NCBI GenBank assembly: GCA_003176075.1
Contig: PSRN01000063.1
Span: 1-20,355 of the forward strand
Direction of reading: 5' to 3'
DNA: 20,355 bases
From: Bdellovibrio sp.
Lineage (GTDB): Bacteria > Bdellovibrionota > Bdellovibrionia > Bdellovibrionales > Bdellovibrionaceae
In this document: piece after piece, positions 1 to 7,750 of the stretch
Position numbering within the stretch: position 1 is the first letter of the stretch
Layout: the number at the start of each line of letters is the position of its first letter
Program-made: the position numbers and the translations under genes
Notes under the pieces: model-generated
What the model saw: the letters and a program-made list of their open reading frames with translations, nothing else
Told to the model about the DNA's origin: nothing
Database searches by the model: none

Positions 1-87
1 GCTCCCTTCCGGGCCTAGCGGGGTTAGCAGAAGGGTTCTCGGAAGGACCCGGCCCTTTGAGCTTTAATCGAACTACTTGCATTTCAC

Positions 88-122
88 AAGTCGGTGTGCG
101 GAGGTGCCACAGGCACCGACTT
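88..122. repeat. Inverted repeat, 9-bp arms
   Basis: The arms AAGTCGGTG (88-96) and CACCGACTT (114-122) are perfect reverse complements around a 17-base loop. A second pairing, GGTGCC-ACA-GGCACC, is nested over the right arm, so two alternative hairpins are possible. No T-run follows on either strand, so this is not a clear intrinsic terminator. It lies just downstream of the minus-strand gene ending at 167. The rest of 1-166 shows no gene that I can support. Confidence 0.4.
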
Positions 123-166
123 GGCAGGTTCAGGACCGTCGGCCGATTAATAACTTGGTGCGTCTA

Positions 167-646
167 TCAATCACTTTTCAATGCTGTCTTTTGCTGAGGA
201 AGGCACTTGCGCGCCATTCGGTCGGTGACTGTCTTTTGAAACCCTTTATCTGACCGAAATCGTTTGATCTCGCTGCAAGGGGGTTCCTTTGTCAAACCGT
301 CGGCGACACAGCCGCAGATCTGTCCCGCATTGGCGTGACTGATCTTATGACCTTGTACGCCAGGCAAAAAGGCCTTCATGCAGCCACCATAATTGGCGCT
401 CCAATCAGCCGCGGTCATTTTCTTGCAGACCGCTTTAAAATCCGCCGAATGGGGTTGCTTCTTTTTGTGTTTTGCGGTCGCTGGTGTCGCGCTCCCAGCG
501 ACCACGAGAACAGTCAAAAATAAAAGCCAAAGAACATGATGATTCGGATGCCGCTTCCGAGCGTGGGCGGCGAAGCCGCCACGGGCTGATATCTTCAATT
601 TTTGTTTCACTGCCCAATTATGAGCTTGGACGTGCGCGAACGCCAC
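167..646 (-). CDS. Small Cys-containing secreted protein, unknown function
   Basis: I do not recognise the family. The 159-residue reading has a hydrophobic stretch at about residues 38-52 (VLWLLFLTVLVVAGS) followed by an Ala-rich site near residue 57 (ATA-KH), like a signal peptide. The mature part is about 100 residues, with a Lys/His-rich start and six Cys, including an ICGC motif, suggesting an exported disulfide-bonded protein. The start is uncertain. GTG at 646 and GTG at 610 are in frame, neither has a convincing ribosome site, and both put an unusually long tail before the hydrophobic core. Part of that tail (ARGGFAAHAR) is encoded by a palindromic repeat found again at 13527-13553. 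The gene ends 40 bases downstream of the SrkA-like gene on the same strand. An original shorter start may have been lost. Confidence 0.5.
   Translation of the reverse strand: MAFAHVQAHNWAVKQKLKISARGGFAAHARKRHPNHHVLWLLFLTVLVVAGSATPATAKHKKKQPHSADFKAVCKKMTAADWSANYGGCMKAFLPGVQGHKISHANAGQICGCVADGLTKEPPCSEIKRFRSDKGFQKTVTDRMARKCLPQQKTALKSD
559..585. repeat. 27-base palindromic dispersed repeat, copy 1
   Basis: These 27 bases match 13527-13553 exactly. The core is GGCGGC-GAA-GCCGCC, with flanks that extend the stem after a bulged G. This copy lies inside the N-terminal coding part of the minus-strand gene 167-646 and is read as part of a protein. A half-copy (agccgccacggg) sits at 673-684, just past the stop of the SrkA-like gene. 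It resembles REP-type extragenic palindromes, but the family cannot be named from this window. Confidence 0.7.
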
Positions 647-686
647 TTAGACTGGACTTTCGACTCAAATTTAGCCGCCACGGGTA

Positions 687-1679
687 TCACTCCCGACCTT
701 GCGCCACATAGGCCCGCACCGCCGCCTCAAGGGCTTCGGTTTCCTCGGCCCAAGAGGTGTAGGTATTGAAATCCGGAAAAAGTCTTGGAAAGGACGGATC
801 CTGCCATCGGCGGGCGATCCAAGCGGCATAGTTGAAAATGCGCAGACCGCGCATCAACGGAATCCAGTGCAATTGCTCCTCGGGAAATTCGCGAAGTTCC
901 GAATACCCTGCGATGAGCTCCTCTTGTTCTTCGGGTTCAAGCGCGTCGGCGATCATCCAAAGATCCTGGACCACCGGCCCCATCACGCAATCATCAAAGT
1001 CAACCAGCAAAAATTGGTCTTTATTGGCCAGCAAATTTCCGCGGTGAAAATCGCCGTGGATACGTTGATCAAAGACCGGAGAAATTTCTTCGTCGACAAA
1101 ATCCAATAGCTCAACCGCCGCGCTCTCATAACGGGGCCAAAGTTCCACCGCCACCCATTGGCGCAGAAATTCAAGCGTCTCCCAACCGCTGACCGGATTT
1201 CCGCTAATGCGGGGCCGCTCACGAAACTCACTTCGCGCGCCGATCAGATGCACCTGCGCCATCAATCGACCGACCTGGCGAACCTCACGCGGCAGAATTT
1301 CATCCGGCATCCGACCGTAGATCTTCGGAAAGATCGCAAATAAAATGCCCTTTGTCTGAAAGAGCGCTTGGCCTTGCATTCGCAGCGGCGGCGCCACTGG
1401 GATATGTTCTTCTTCAAGCTCCCGCAAGAACTGATGTTCTTCTTCAATAGCACGGCGGGACCAGCGGCCCGGCCTATAAAATTTGGCGACGACTCGTTGC
1501 ACTTGCGGGTGTTCGTGCGGGGGCTTTTCGAGGGAAATTTCAAAAACGCGATTCTCAAAGGAGTTGAGCTGGCGCATTTCGCCAGTCGGTTGGAGACCCG
1601 CACTCTCCATTGCCTGGAGAATCGTTTCAGGCTCTAATGTGTTGAATGATTTGTGGACTGAGTTTTCCAAAGCCGACAA
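687..1679 (-). CDS. srkA: SrkA/YihE-type stress response protein kinase
   Basis: The 330-residue product is close in length to E. coli SrkA (328), an APH-fold Ser/Thr kinase linked to envelope and oxidative stress. Matching landmarks in order are LNSFENRVF near the N terminus, VVAKFYRPGRW with the likely ATP-binding Lys at about residue 66, and EEEHQFLREL. Then come the catalytic loop HGDFHRGNLL (208-217), the metal-binding LVDFDD (225-230), and GPVVQDLWM. The C-terminal part has IARRWQDPSFPRLFP, very like the E. coli protein. I place the start at TTG 1679, because AAAGGAG precedes it by about 5 bases and the upstream codons show no family resemblance. It diverges from the subtilase-like gene. 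Assignment to the family is firm; the stress role is taken from E. coli. Confidence 0.93.
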   Translation of the reverse strand: MSALENSVHKSFNTLEPETILQAMESAGLQPTGEMRQLNSFENRVFEISLEKPPHEHPQVQRVVAKFYRPGRWSRRAIEEEHQFLRELEEEHIPVAPPLRMQGQALFQTKGILFAIFPKIYGRMPDEILPREVRQVGRLMAQVHLIGARSEFRERPRISGNPVSGWETLEFLRQWVAVELWPRYESAAVELLDFVDEEISPVFDQRIHGDFHRGNLLANKDQFLLVDFDDCVMGPVVQDLWMIADALEPEEQEELIAGYSELREFPEEQLHWIPLMRGLRIFNYAAWIARRWQDPSFPRLFPDFNTYTSWAEETEALEAAVRAYVAQGRE

Positions 1680-1979
1680 ATGAACTCCTTTCCCCAACTC
1701 CCCAACTCCCCAAGATGCCCGTGGCACTGCCCACGCTGAGAACTTTTTCTGCCACGGAATTCAAGTCAAGATCTATCGCCGTTGATTCACATGAACCACT
1801 CCAAGGCGTTCTGGCGATTTGTCGAGCAGTTTGCCCCCCCGGCAAAAGGAGGCGGGCTTGTGGCTCGATGAGAATTACTATTGCTTGCTGGGACCCGCGG
1901 AGACGTCTATAAGTGGCTCCTTAAAATAAAAATGAATGGAAAAAGAAGCTGGAAAAGAAGCTGTATAAGGAGCTGGATT
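1680..1979. other. Divergent intergenic region
   Basis: This 300-base gap separates the starts of srkA (-) and the subtilase-like gene (+), so it must hold promoters for both. I could not identify convincing -35/-10 pairs. It contains a short inverted repeat (TTTGCC...GGCAAA around 1831-1846) and a possible interrupted small ORF, listed separately. Confidence 0.5.
1791..1929 (+). pseudogene. Possible small ORF broken at a C7 run
   Basis: From ATG 1791 the reading is MNHSKAFWRFVEQFAPPAKG..., stopping at 1871 after 26 codons. If the run of seven C at 1834-1840 is read as six, the frame continues as ...QFAPRQKEAG then LWLDENYYCLLGPAE and stops at TAA 1927-1929, giving a 45-residue product. The shifted reading looks protein-like, and the run is a classic slippage or sequencing-error site. 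No clear ribosome site precedes the ATG, and I do not recognise the peptide. It could also be chance. Confidence 0.3.
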
Positions 1980-3443
1980 TTGACGATCCGCAATCAGTCG
2001 ATCGATAAACTTCTGCATTCCGTTTCGCAAGCCACCGGCCTGCGATGGACTTGTCTGGCCTTAATTCTTTTTCCTGCTTGCCTGATGGCTCAGCAGGGGC
2101 ATTCGCAACCGGCAATTCCGATGCCAATCCATTTTGTGCTGGTCGATTCTTGGGTTGATTACGATCACCCTTCAATTCAACCCCACATCGATCTCCGCCT
2201 TCTAAAGGAAATCGAAGCCCGTCGATCATTTAATTTGCCTGTCTCCTTGTTCCGATGGAATCAAGCACTGCAAGTTCAATTTGAACGCCTCTATCGGTGG
2301 GGTTTCTATAATCGAGAAATCGAGTATCTCAACGCCATTGCAACAGACCTCAATGGCTTACCTGGCGAAGAAAGAATAAGAATTGAGTCACTCATAGATC
2401 AAGAGCAGTTATTTTACTACGGCAAATATGCCGATAAGCTATGGATGGTCGCCGATTCTTTGTACGGGACCTTCGTGGCGGGTGTCGCACTTGCGGGACT
2501 CCAACAAGTAAAGTTAATTAATTATGCCGTTACGGACAGAATTGAAAAACAGGACGCCAAGCCCTCTTATTTCCACCTTTTAGGACTTGGTCCCGATCCG
2601 TTCATCCTGCGCCGGAAACAATTGTACGATAGCCTCGGAAAAATCATTGTGGAAAAAAACGTCCGCGTCGCTCAGATTTCAATTGATCTTCTCTATTCCC
2701 TCGAGGCCGATGCCGATGCCCGTGTCGACGTCGGTGTCGATGTCGGTTTTACGAGACCCAGTTTTCTGCCGCGGAAGCTATTCCCGCGGGGTCTTGAATC
2801 GATGCATGACTCGAGGTCAGAAGCCGCTCAGCGAGAATTCAGTACTCTCGTCAACTCTCACCCGGAAACGCTTTTTGTGCTCGCCGCGGATCACTTGGGC
2901 CGCGACATTTCCAATGGCATCTTCAAAGCGGGGAATTTAATTCGCGTGGCTTCCACGGCCGCCGACGGGAGCTTGGATGAAACTTCGGATTTCAGTCCCA
3001 CCGGAGTGGACGTGGCAGCCCCGGGAGTGGGTGTGAAGGGTCCTTTGGCCGGTGGCGGTTTCACTCACTTGTTGGGGAACGGCGTCGCCGCCGCGACAGT
3101 CTCTAACTCGCTTCTGCGCATCCTCTCGGAGGATCCAAGCCTCAGCGCCCAAGCGGCCAAAGAACGTTACTTCGCCGCCTACACCATTCAAGATGCCGAC
3201 CTCAGCGGGAAAGTGAGGGATGGACGAAGGCAAGTTCGATCGCCCGCCGATAGATCCAAAGACGAAAGACCCGATAGACATAACGACGACGGATTTCCAG
3301 TACTGAAATCCCAATACGAAGTCTTACCGGCGCAGATCCGGTCCCACCGCTCTCAAACACCCGTGGAGTCTGCGGCGGCGCCGCCCATGCCCCAAGGCAT
3401 GGTTCCCCTCAATTGTTCTAAGGTTGGTGAAGAATTGTTCTAA
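1980..3443 (+). CDS. Secreted subtilisin-like (S8) protein with degenerate active site
   Basis: The 487-residue product has a signal peptide (CLALILFPACLMA-QQ, cleavage near residue 37) and a recognisable S8 fold. FVLVDSWVDYDHPSIQP matches the Asp block (D56). YGTFVAGVALAG matches HGTxVAG, with Tyr 162 replacing the catalytic His. VLAADHLG sits where AAGNxG would supply the oxyanion Asn. VASTAADGSLDETSDFSPTG and VDVAAPG precede GNGVAAATVSN, where GTSMAAP would carry the Ser; position 368 is Gly. Only Asp of the triad survives, so I infer a pseudoprotease. The start is TTG 1980, with AAGGAG at 1967-1972 and a 7-base spacer; ATG 1932 is an in-frame alternative with no ribosome site. The last ~60 residues are polar and end in a 13-base direct repeat of period 22. 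Confidence 0.8.
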   Translation: MTIRNQSIDKLLHSVSQATGLRWTCLALILFPACLMAQQGHSQPAIPMPIHFVLVDSWVDYDHPSIQPHIDLRLLKEIEARRSFNLPVSLFRWNQALQVQFERLYRWGFYNREIEYLNAIATDLNGLPGEERIRIESLIDQEQLFYYGKYADKLWMVADSLYGTFVAGVALAGLQQVKLINYAVTDRIEKQDAKPSYFHLLGLGPDPFILRRKQLYDSLGKIIVEKNVRVAQISIDLLYSLEADADARVDVGVDVGFTRPSFLPRKLFPRGLESMHDSRSEAAQREFSTLVNSHPETLFVLAADHLGRDISNGIFKAGNLIRVASTAADGSLDETSDFSPTGVDVAAPGVGVKGPLAGGGFTHLLGNGVAAATVSNSLLRILSEDPSLSAQAAKERYFAAYTIQDADLSGKVRDGRRQVRSPADRSKDERPDRHNDDGFPVLKSQYEVLPAQIRSHRSQTPVESAAAPPMPQGMVPLNCSKVGEELF

Positions 3444-3603
3444 GGCTATGAGCCCCTTTAACCCCCTGGACATTTTTTGATTCCTTTAGGACCAGGTTCG
3501 CTGGTTCCACAAAATACTTTCACGAAGGCTGCCTAAAGCACTCAGTTCGGGCGTAGAGTAAAACTCCAAAGATTGAGCCATGAATCACTCCTGCTAGTCC
3601 AGA

Positions 3604-4509
3604 TCACCACCAGCTCCTATGCCACCATTCCCAAAACCTGGATTTGGTCGTCGCAATCTCATCCCTTCTCTGGGCGCGAGGTTTCCCTGGGGTTAACCGA
3701 AAGAAGCGAATAATGTCCTCAGGCTCCATTCGGTAAGGACCCCCTTGATAAAATCCGTAACGCCAGATGAGCTGAGGGGTGAGAGCGTCCCCTTTAAGGA
3801 TTTCACCTTCTTCATTTTCAATTTCAAAGGCCCAGTTGGAAAAAAGGTGGTCATTGAAAAAGCTTCCTTGCGTTGTGGGAAGCGAGTCAGATCGCCAACC
3901 TGAGATTGCTTCCAACCCACGATAAGGGTGGACACTACCACCCCCTGGCATGATTTCAATTTTCACGCGATATTTTCGACCATCAATCTCGATTATTTCT
4001 ACTTCTCTCCACTCGGGGGTAAGGTCCGTAATCTTAACCCCGCGCCTTTGCACTTCCCTTATCACTTCGATCAAAGGATCAGCTACTTCTTGATGAGTGA
4101 AACCAAGGCTTCGCACCAAACGATTGTCAAGCAAGAGCTGTAGTCGTGTTCCGACCCCGGACTTACGAAAACCATCCCCACTCATTCGCCGGTGATGATT
4201 GTCTGGAAAAAGCCTGTTAAAGATAACTTTCCAGAGCCCTTTGCTACCCTTCCAAGATTCGGAGCGCCCGTCCAGCTCCTCAAGTGTATCACCAGTAAGG
4301 GTCGGCATCGTTTCGATCACTTCATCCGAATTAACTCCGCCAACTAAAAAACCTTTTGAACGATCTCCGCCAACGGCTTTGACGTCCGGTTCATAATAAA
4401 AAGGTTGCGGATCCAAAGCTATAGCGTTTTTGAGAGCTCGCGAATGACTTCTGTATTCCCGTGTCGATTGATAGGCCTCTGGCGAAACCATCGGAACAGT
4501 TCTCGCCAA
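3604..4509 (-). CDS. Unrecognised protein; probable mature part of a frameshifted secreted protein
   Basis: The 301-residue product matches no family that I can name. It is rich in Trp, Arg and Glu, ends in RFWEWWHRSWW, and contains segments such as RYGFYQGGPYRMEPEDIIRFF and RKYRVKIEIMPGGGSVHPYRG that look like a folded domain. As written, the start would be TTG 4509 or ATG 4491, and neither has a ribosome site. The frame stays open only to a TGA at about 4546-4548. The overlapping frame upstream encodes a good signal peptide (see 4419-4658), so the intact gene was probably one secreted protein starting near 4646-4658, with a frameshift between about 4510 and 4545. It faces the convergent subtilase-like gene across 160 bases that hold no further gene. 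Confidence 0.6.
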   Translation of the reverse strand: MARTVPMVSPEAYQSTREYRSHSRALKNAIALDPQPFYYEPDVKAVGGDRSKGFLVGGVNSDEVIETMPTLTGDTLEELDGRSESWKGSKGLWKVIFNRLFPDNHHRRMSGDGFRKSGVGTRLQLLLDNRLVRSLGFTHQEVADPLIEVIREVQRRGVKITDLTPEWREVEIIEIDGRKYRVKIEIMPGGGSVHPYRGLEAISGWRSDSLPTTQGSFFNDHLFSNWAFEIENEEGEILKGDALTPQLIWRYGFYQGGPYRMEPEDIIRFFRLTPGKPRAQRRDEIATTKSRFWEWWHRSWW

Positions 4510-4658
4510 TTCGGTATCGACACAACCCCGTAAGCGCGCTTTTGATCAGTACGATTTACTCGATTGCATTCAATCGCGCGCGCGGGCCCTGAAGACGCCA
4601 AAATGGATGCTCCCGTCAAAAGAATGAACAAAAATCTAGCCGTCAGGCACACCTCCAT
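4419..4658 (-). pseudogene. Out-of-frame signal-peptide segment belonging to 3604-4509
   Basis: This frame reads LTARFLFILLTGASILASSG then PARA-IECNRVNRTDQKRAYGVVSIPN. That is a textbook signal peptide with an AxA site, followed by a short mature start. GGAGG lies 5 bases before a CTG (4646), which would give exactly this signal peptide; ATG 4658 is the alternative start. The frame runs on to a stop at 4419 but loses its protein-like look around 4510, where the -1/+1 frame picks up ARTVPMVSPEAYQ of the 301-residue ORF. I read this as the 5' end of the same gene, separated by one indel. Confidence 0.5.
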
Positions 4659-5079
4659 GGGCGCTGCACAGATAATGCAACTTTCAGTCCCGGCACCTGC
4701 GCAGTATTTTTGTGACCCTCCGCCGTAGAAATTTGAGATCGGAGTTTGATAATCGAATTCGGCTGAGCTCTGAATTTTAATCCAGCGGTGTGCTCTTTGA
4801 TGACGTTTCAGCTGTTGATCCGGCACCAACCTTTCAACTTGCGAAAGTATTACGGCAGTCGCCAATATCACCGCACCGGTGATGCAAGCGCTTATAAAGC
4901 GCTTTTGTTGCTCCGACAAGATTGCAACTGACAGGAATCGTACAATTCCATACTGCGGTTTACGGAGAGAACTCCGTTCGGGCGCAAAATTGTCTCCTGT
5001 CCAGGATCAAAACACCCAGATCGGCGTAAATCTTTCGGAACAAGGAATGAGTTTTGCTCAGTGAGCCACAGAGGTTATC
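4659..5079. other. Region without a confident gene
   Basis: This stretch of about 420 bases lies between the frameshifted secreted protein (-) and the lipoprotein gene (+). The minus frame that carries the signal peptide stays open upstream to TTG 4919. It reads MSEQQKRFISACITGAVILA... with one hydrophobic segment, but it has no ribosome site and no recognisable domain. It could be a small membrane protein or read-through noise. Promoters for the two flanking genes should lie here, but I cannot place them. Confidence 0.4.
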
Positions 5080-6483
5080 GTGGCGAAAAGAGAAGTCAGA
5101 GCTCTCCAAATTCAACATATCAGACTCCAGCGCAAGATGTTGGCGCTCACGTTCCCGCTCGCGCTGGCTCTGCCGCTTTCGATCTCCGCGATTCTGGGAC
5201 TTCTTGCTACCGGCTGTTCATTCGATCGTCCCACCGGATCCGCTATTCGCGGGACTTCCGGGCAGCGGGCCGCTGGAGAAACGGGAGACCCCGCCGTGAC
5301 ATCCATGGTTCGCTTGCCTTTGAATGGAAGGCTTTCCGTTTCGTTGGACACTTCACAATTCGGGACAGAGTCAGGAAAACCACCCACTGATTTTTCTGGA
5401 GCTTCCTCCGATGGCTTGTATCAGGCCCTGGCCGAATCTTTGAAGGAAAACGAGAACCAGTCCGCTGGCAACATCAAGTTCGCAAAACTCAATCCGCGGT
5501 TTGAAAATCAACCCGTTCAACTGGTCGTCGTTCAGAATCCGAATCCGAATCGGAACTCGAACTCGAACTCGAACTCGAATGATTCGCAACGTTTAATCCT
5601 TTCGGGAAGGCTTTTCCATCAACGGGCAAAACTTTCCGTCTCACAATATCACCTTGGAAGCCAGCCTGGAAATCAGGCTGCAGATCGAACTGGAGATCAG
5701 CCTGCGGATCAGTCTTTAGACCGATCTGACAGCCAAGCCCTGATTCAACCCGGAAATCACCCTGAAAATCAACCGAGCCGAGCCTCCGTCACCGCCGATC
5801 TGGCTTGCGCTGATCAGGCTCCCCAGTCCTGCCACGTGGCTTTGGTGCGACTCAACGTGAATGGGGAGGTGACGTGGATGATTTTTCGGACAAGTGCGGT
5901 GGATCTTGGCGACATTAAGCTCAGCAACGACAACTCGAATTCCACTCTGAAGGATATTGCGACGGCATTGAAGGCACCGCACGGTGTAACTTCTTTTGAA
6001 GTGAACACCTTCGAAATTCCCAAGGGACCCTCCGGCATCAAATTGAAGATTCTGCTGCAAGACCCCAAACATTCGAATTCAGAATCACAAATTTTGGCCG
6101 CCGCGGGATCTATGCAATTCGTCAAGGAAGACCCGCAAGCTCTCCTGCTCAGTCAGCCAATGACCCTTTCTCGCAAGTCCGAGCCAATGACTCATTCTCG
6201 CAGTTCCAGTTCGTCACCAGAGGTTGGGGAGGATAGGGTCGACTTTAACAACTCAGGCAACCGAGTGAGCAATTTTACGACCACTTGGCTTGACAGTCTC
6301 GAATCGTTTTCCATGTTGAGAAACGACGGGCAAGGTCATTTTGTTTTTTCGATCACGGCAAAAGACTCAAACGCCAGCGGAAACAAAAATCAATTGAACT
6401 TTGCCGTGGGTTTGTCCTCCGTGGCGACCCGAACTTTTGACGAAGTGAAATCTTTAATCCAAACTCCCCCAGCCTCGCCGTAG
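5080..6483 (+). CDS. Predicted lipoprotein, unknown function
   Basis: The 467-residue product begins with a charged N-region and a long hydrophobic segment (LALTFPLALALPLSISAILG) ending in the lipobox LATGC at residues 42-46. It is therefore predicted to be processed by signal peptidase II and anchored through Cys 46. The mature protein is low-complexity in places. PNPNRNSNSNSNSN (about 154-167) comes from four aactcg hexamers, and about 195-240 is rich in Gln/Asp/Asn with repeats like NQAADRTGDQPADQ. Two later blocks (about 245-350 and 410-460) look folded. The start is GTG 5080 with GAGG at 5071-5074; ATG 5137 lacks a ribosome site. The TIGR02147 gene follows 88 bases downstream in the same direction, so co-transcription is possible. 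I do not recognise the family. Confidence 0.8.
   Translation: MAKREVRALQIQHIRLQRKMLALTFPLALALPLSISAILGLLATGCSFDRPTGSAIRGTSGQRAAGETGDPAVTSMVRLPLNGRLSVSLDTSQFGTESGKPPTDFSGASSDGLYQALAESLKENENQSAGNIKFAKLNPRFENQPVQLVVVQNPNPNRNSNSNSNSNDSQRLILSGRLFHQRAKLSVSQYHLGSQPGNQAADRTGDQPADQSLDRSDSQALIQPGNHPENQPSRASVTADLACADQAPQSCHVALVRLNVNGEVTWMIFRTSAVDLGDIKLSNDNSNSTLKDIATALKAPHGVTSFEVNTFEIPKGPSGIKLKILLQDPKHSNSESQILAAAGSMQFVKEDPQALLLSQPMTLSRKSEPMTHSRSSSSSPEVGEDRVDFNNSGNRVSNFTTTWLDSLESFSMLRNDGQGHFVFSITAKDSNASGNKNQLNFAVGLSSVATRTFDEVKSLIQTPPASP
5554..5577 (+). repeat. Hexanucleotide tandem repeat (aactcg)x4
   Basis: Four exact aactcg units encode Asn-Ser dipeptides inside the lipoprotein gene, preceded by two related gaatcc units. 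The 6-base period keeps the frame, so copy-number change would alter linker length only. Confidence 0.85.
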
Positions 6484-6571
6484 AGTCATTCTGCGGCGGG
6501 GCCCCCCTTTTTAACGACCACTGTCAAAATCGCGGCCCTTCGCGCTTTCCTGCGTCCAAGAAGGTCGCGCC

Positions 6572-7750
6572 TTGAAACCAAGCGAATTTGCTGCTGGAAT
6601 GACTTCGAAGTTGAATGCCGGGGGCATGAGCATGGAAAATTTCGATAGGGAACCGCAGACAACAATTGAAACGCCCGAACGATCGCAGACGCCCCTTCCG
6701 GATCTGCGAGCAGAGCCTCCGCCTTCGTCGCCGTCGCCCTCTTCGCATTCATTTCCCCCGCTCAACCCTTCCCTAGCCCCTGACCCGGCCGCTTTGCTGA
6801 CGCCGCCGCCGCTGACGCCGCCACTTACACTGCCGCTAAGTACAGTATCGGGCACCGACTTCAACACTCCACCTGAACTGTCAAGCTACATGGACTTCCG
6901 GCAGTACCTGCTGGATTTTTACAAGTTTCGGCGCAATCAAACCCGCCATCAACTCCGCCCTTACTCTTATTCTCACTTCGCGGCGGCGGCGAATATCAAA
7001 TCTCCAAACTACTTAAAAATGATTATCGATGGGAAACGAAATCTTTCGGAGGATATGATCGGCAAATTTGCTCGGGCCATGAATTTGAACAAGTCGCAGG
7101 CGACAGAATTCCGGTTGCTTGTCCTTTTCAACCAGTCAGCCGACCCGGCGGAGCGCAATCTTCTCTTGAAGGACCTTTCCGATTTTCGCGTGCAAGGCAA
7201 GATCAAGCGGGGCGAGCTTGATCGCAAATCCTTTGAAAAGCTTCCAAGCTGGGTTGCTTGGGTGATTTACGCGATGATTGACCAGCAAGGCGTCTCTTTT
7301 GACAGCGAGAACTTGCGTGTTCTTCTGCGCGGCAAGGTGAAGCCCGACGAGATTGAAAGCGCGCTCAAGTCACTGATTGAAGCCGGTGAAGTCGAAGTGG
7401 AGGAAGCGACCGGGCGGCTGAGAAAAACGCGAAGTCTGGTTGACTCCCCCGAGGACATTCCGGTGGCGCTGATTCGCAAATTGCAGGCCCAACTCATGTT
7501 GCTGGGTTTGGAGAGTCTTTATCAGGATTCGCCAACCGAGCGAGAATTCGGAACGCTGACTTTGGCTTTGACCGCCAGCGAGTTTGAAGAGATCCGCTTT
7601 AAACTGCGGCAATTGAGAAAACAAATTCACAAGGAAAACTCCATCCGCCGAATGACCAATCAGGGGGAGAGAGTTTATCAACTGAACCTCCAACTCTTTC
7701 CAGTCACCAGCCGGGCTGACGGGGCCCAAGGTTCCGAAGAGCACCCCTAG
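6572..7750 (+). CDS. TIGR02147/DUF4423-family protein with Pro-rich N-terminal extension
   Basis: The C-terminal part, from about residue 103, matches the TIGR02147 pattern. It has YMDFRQYLLDFYKFRR, SHFAAAANIKSPNYLKMIIDGKRNLSEDMIGKFARAMNLN (helix-turn-helix-like), EFRLLVLFNQSADPAERNLLLKDL, and the family's C-terminal helical half (about 220-376). Usual members are about 270 residues; this one has 392, because residues 40-100 form a Pro/Ser/Leu-rich tail. The start is TTG 6572 with AAGAAGG upstream; ATG 6599 and ATG 6626 are in-frame alternatives. The family is abundant in Bdellovibrionota and fibrobacters, and its molecular role is not settled; DNA-binding regulation is the usual suggestion. 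The neighbouring upstream lipoprotein may be its partner or target. Confidence 0.85.
   Translation: MKPSEFAAGMTSKLNAGGMSMENFDREPQTTIETPERSQTPLPDLRAEPPPSSPSPSSHSFPPLNPSLAPDPAALLTPPPLTPPLTLPLSTVSGTDFNTPPELSSYMDFRQYLLDFYKFRRNQTRHQLRPYSYSHFAAAANIKSPNYLKMIIDGKRNLSEDMIGKFARAMNLNKSQATEFRLLVLFNQSADPAERNLLLKDLSDFRVQGKIKRGELDRKSFEKLPSWVAWVIYAMIDQQGVSFDSENLRVLLRGKVKPDEIESALKSLIEAGEVEVEEATGRLRKTRSLVDSPEDIPVALIRKLQAQLMLLGLESLYQDSPTEREFGTLTLALTASEFEEIRFKLRQLRKQIHKENSIRRMTNQGERVYQLNLQLFPVTSRADGAQGSEEHP

Noticed and set aside
6493..6512. GC block followed by TTTTT after the lipoprotein gene as an intrinsic terminator
   Set aside because: The GGGG and CCCC runs are adjacent with no loop-forming bases, so a stable terminator hairpin of normal geometry cannot be drawn.
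6486..6867. Minus-strand ORFs rich in Gly/Ser/Arg opposite the TIGR02147 gene start
   Set aside because: They are shadows of the Pro-rich coding segment on the plus strand and have no supporting start signals.
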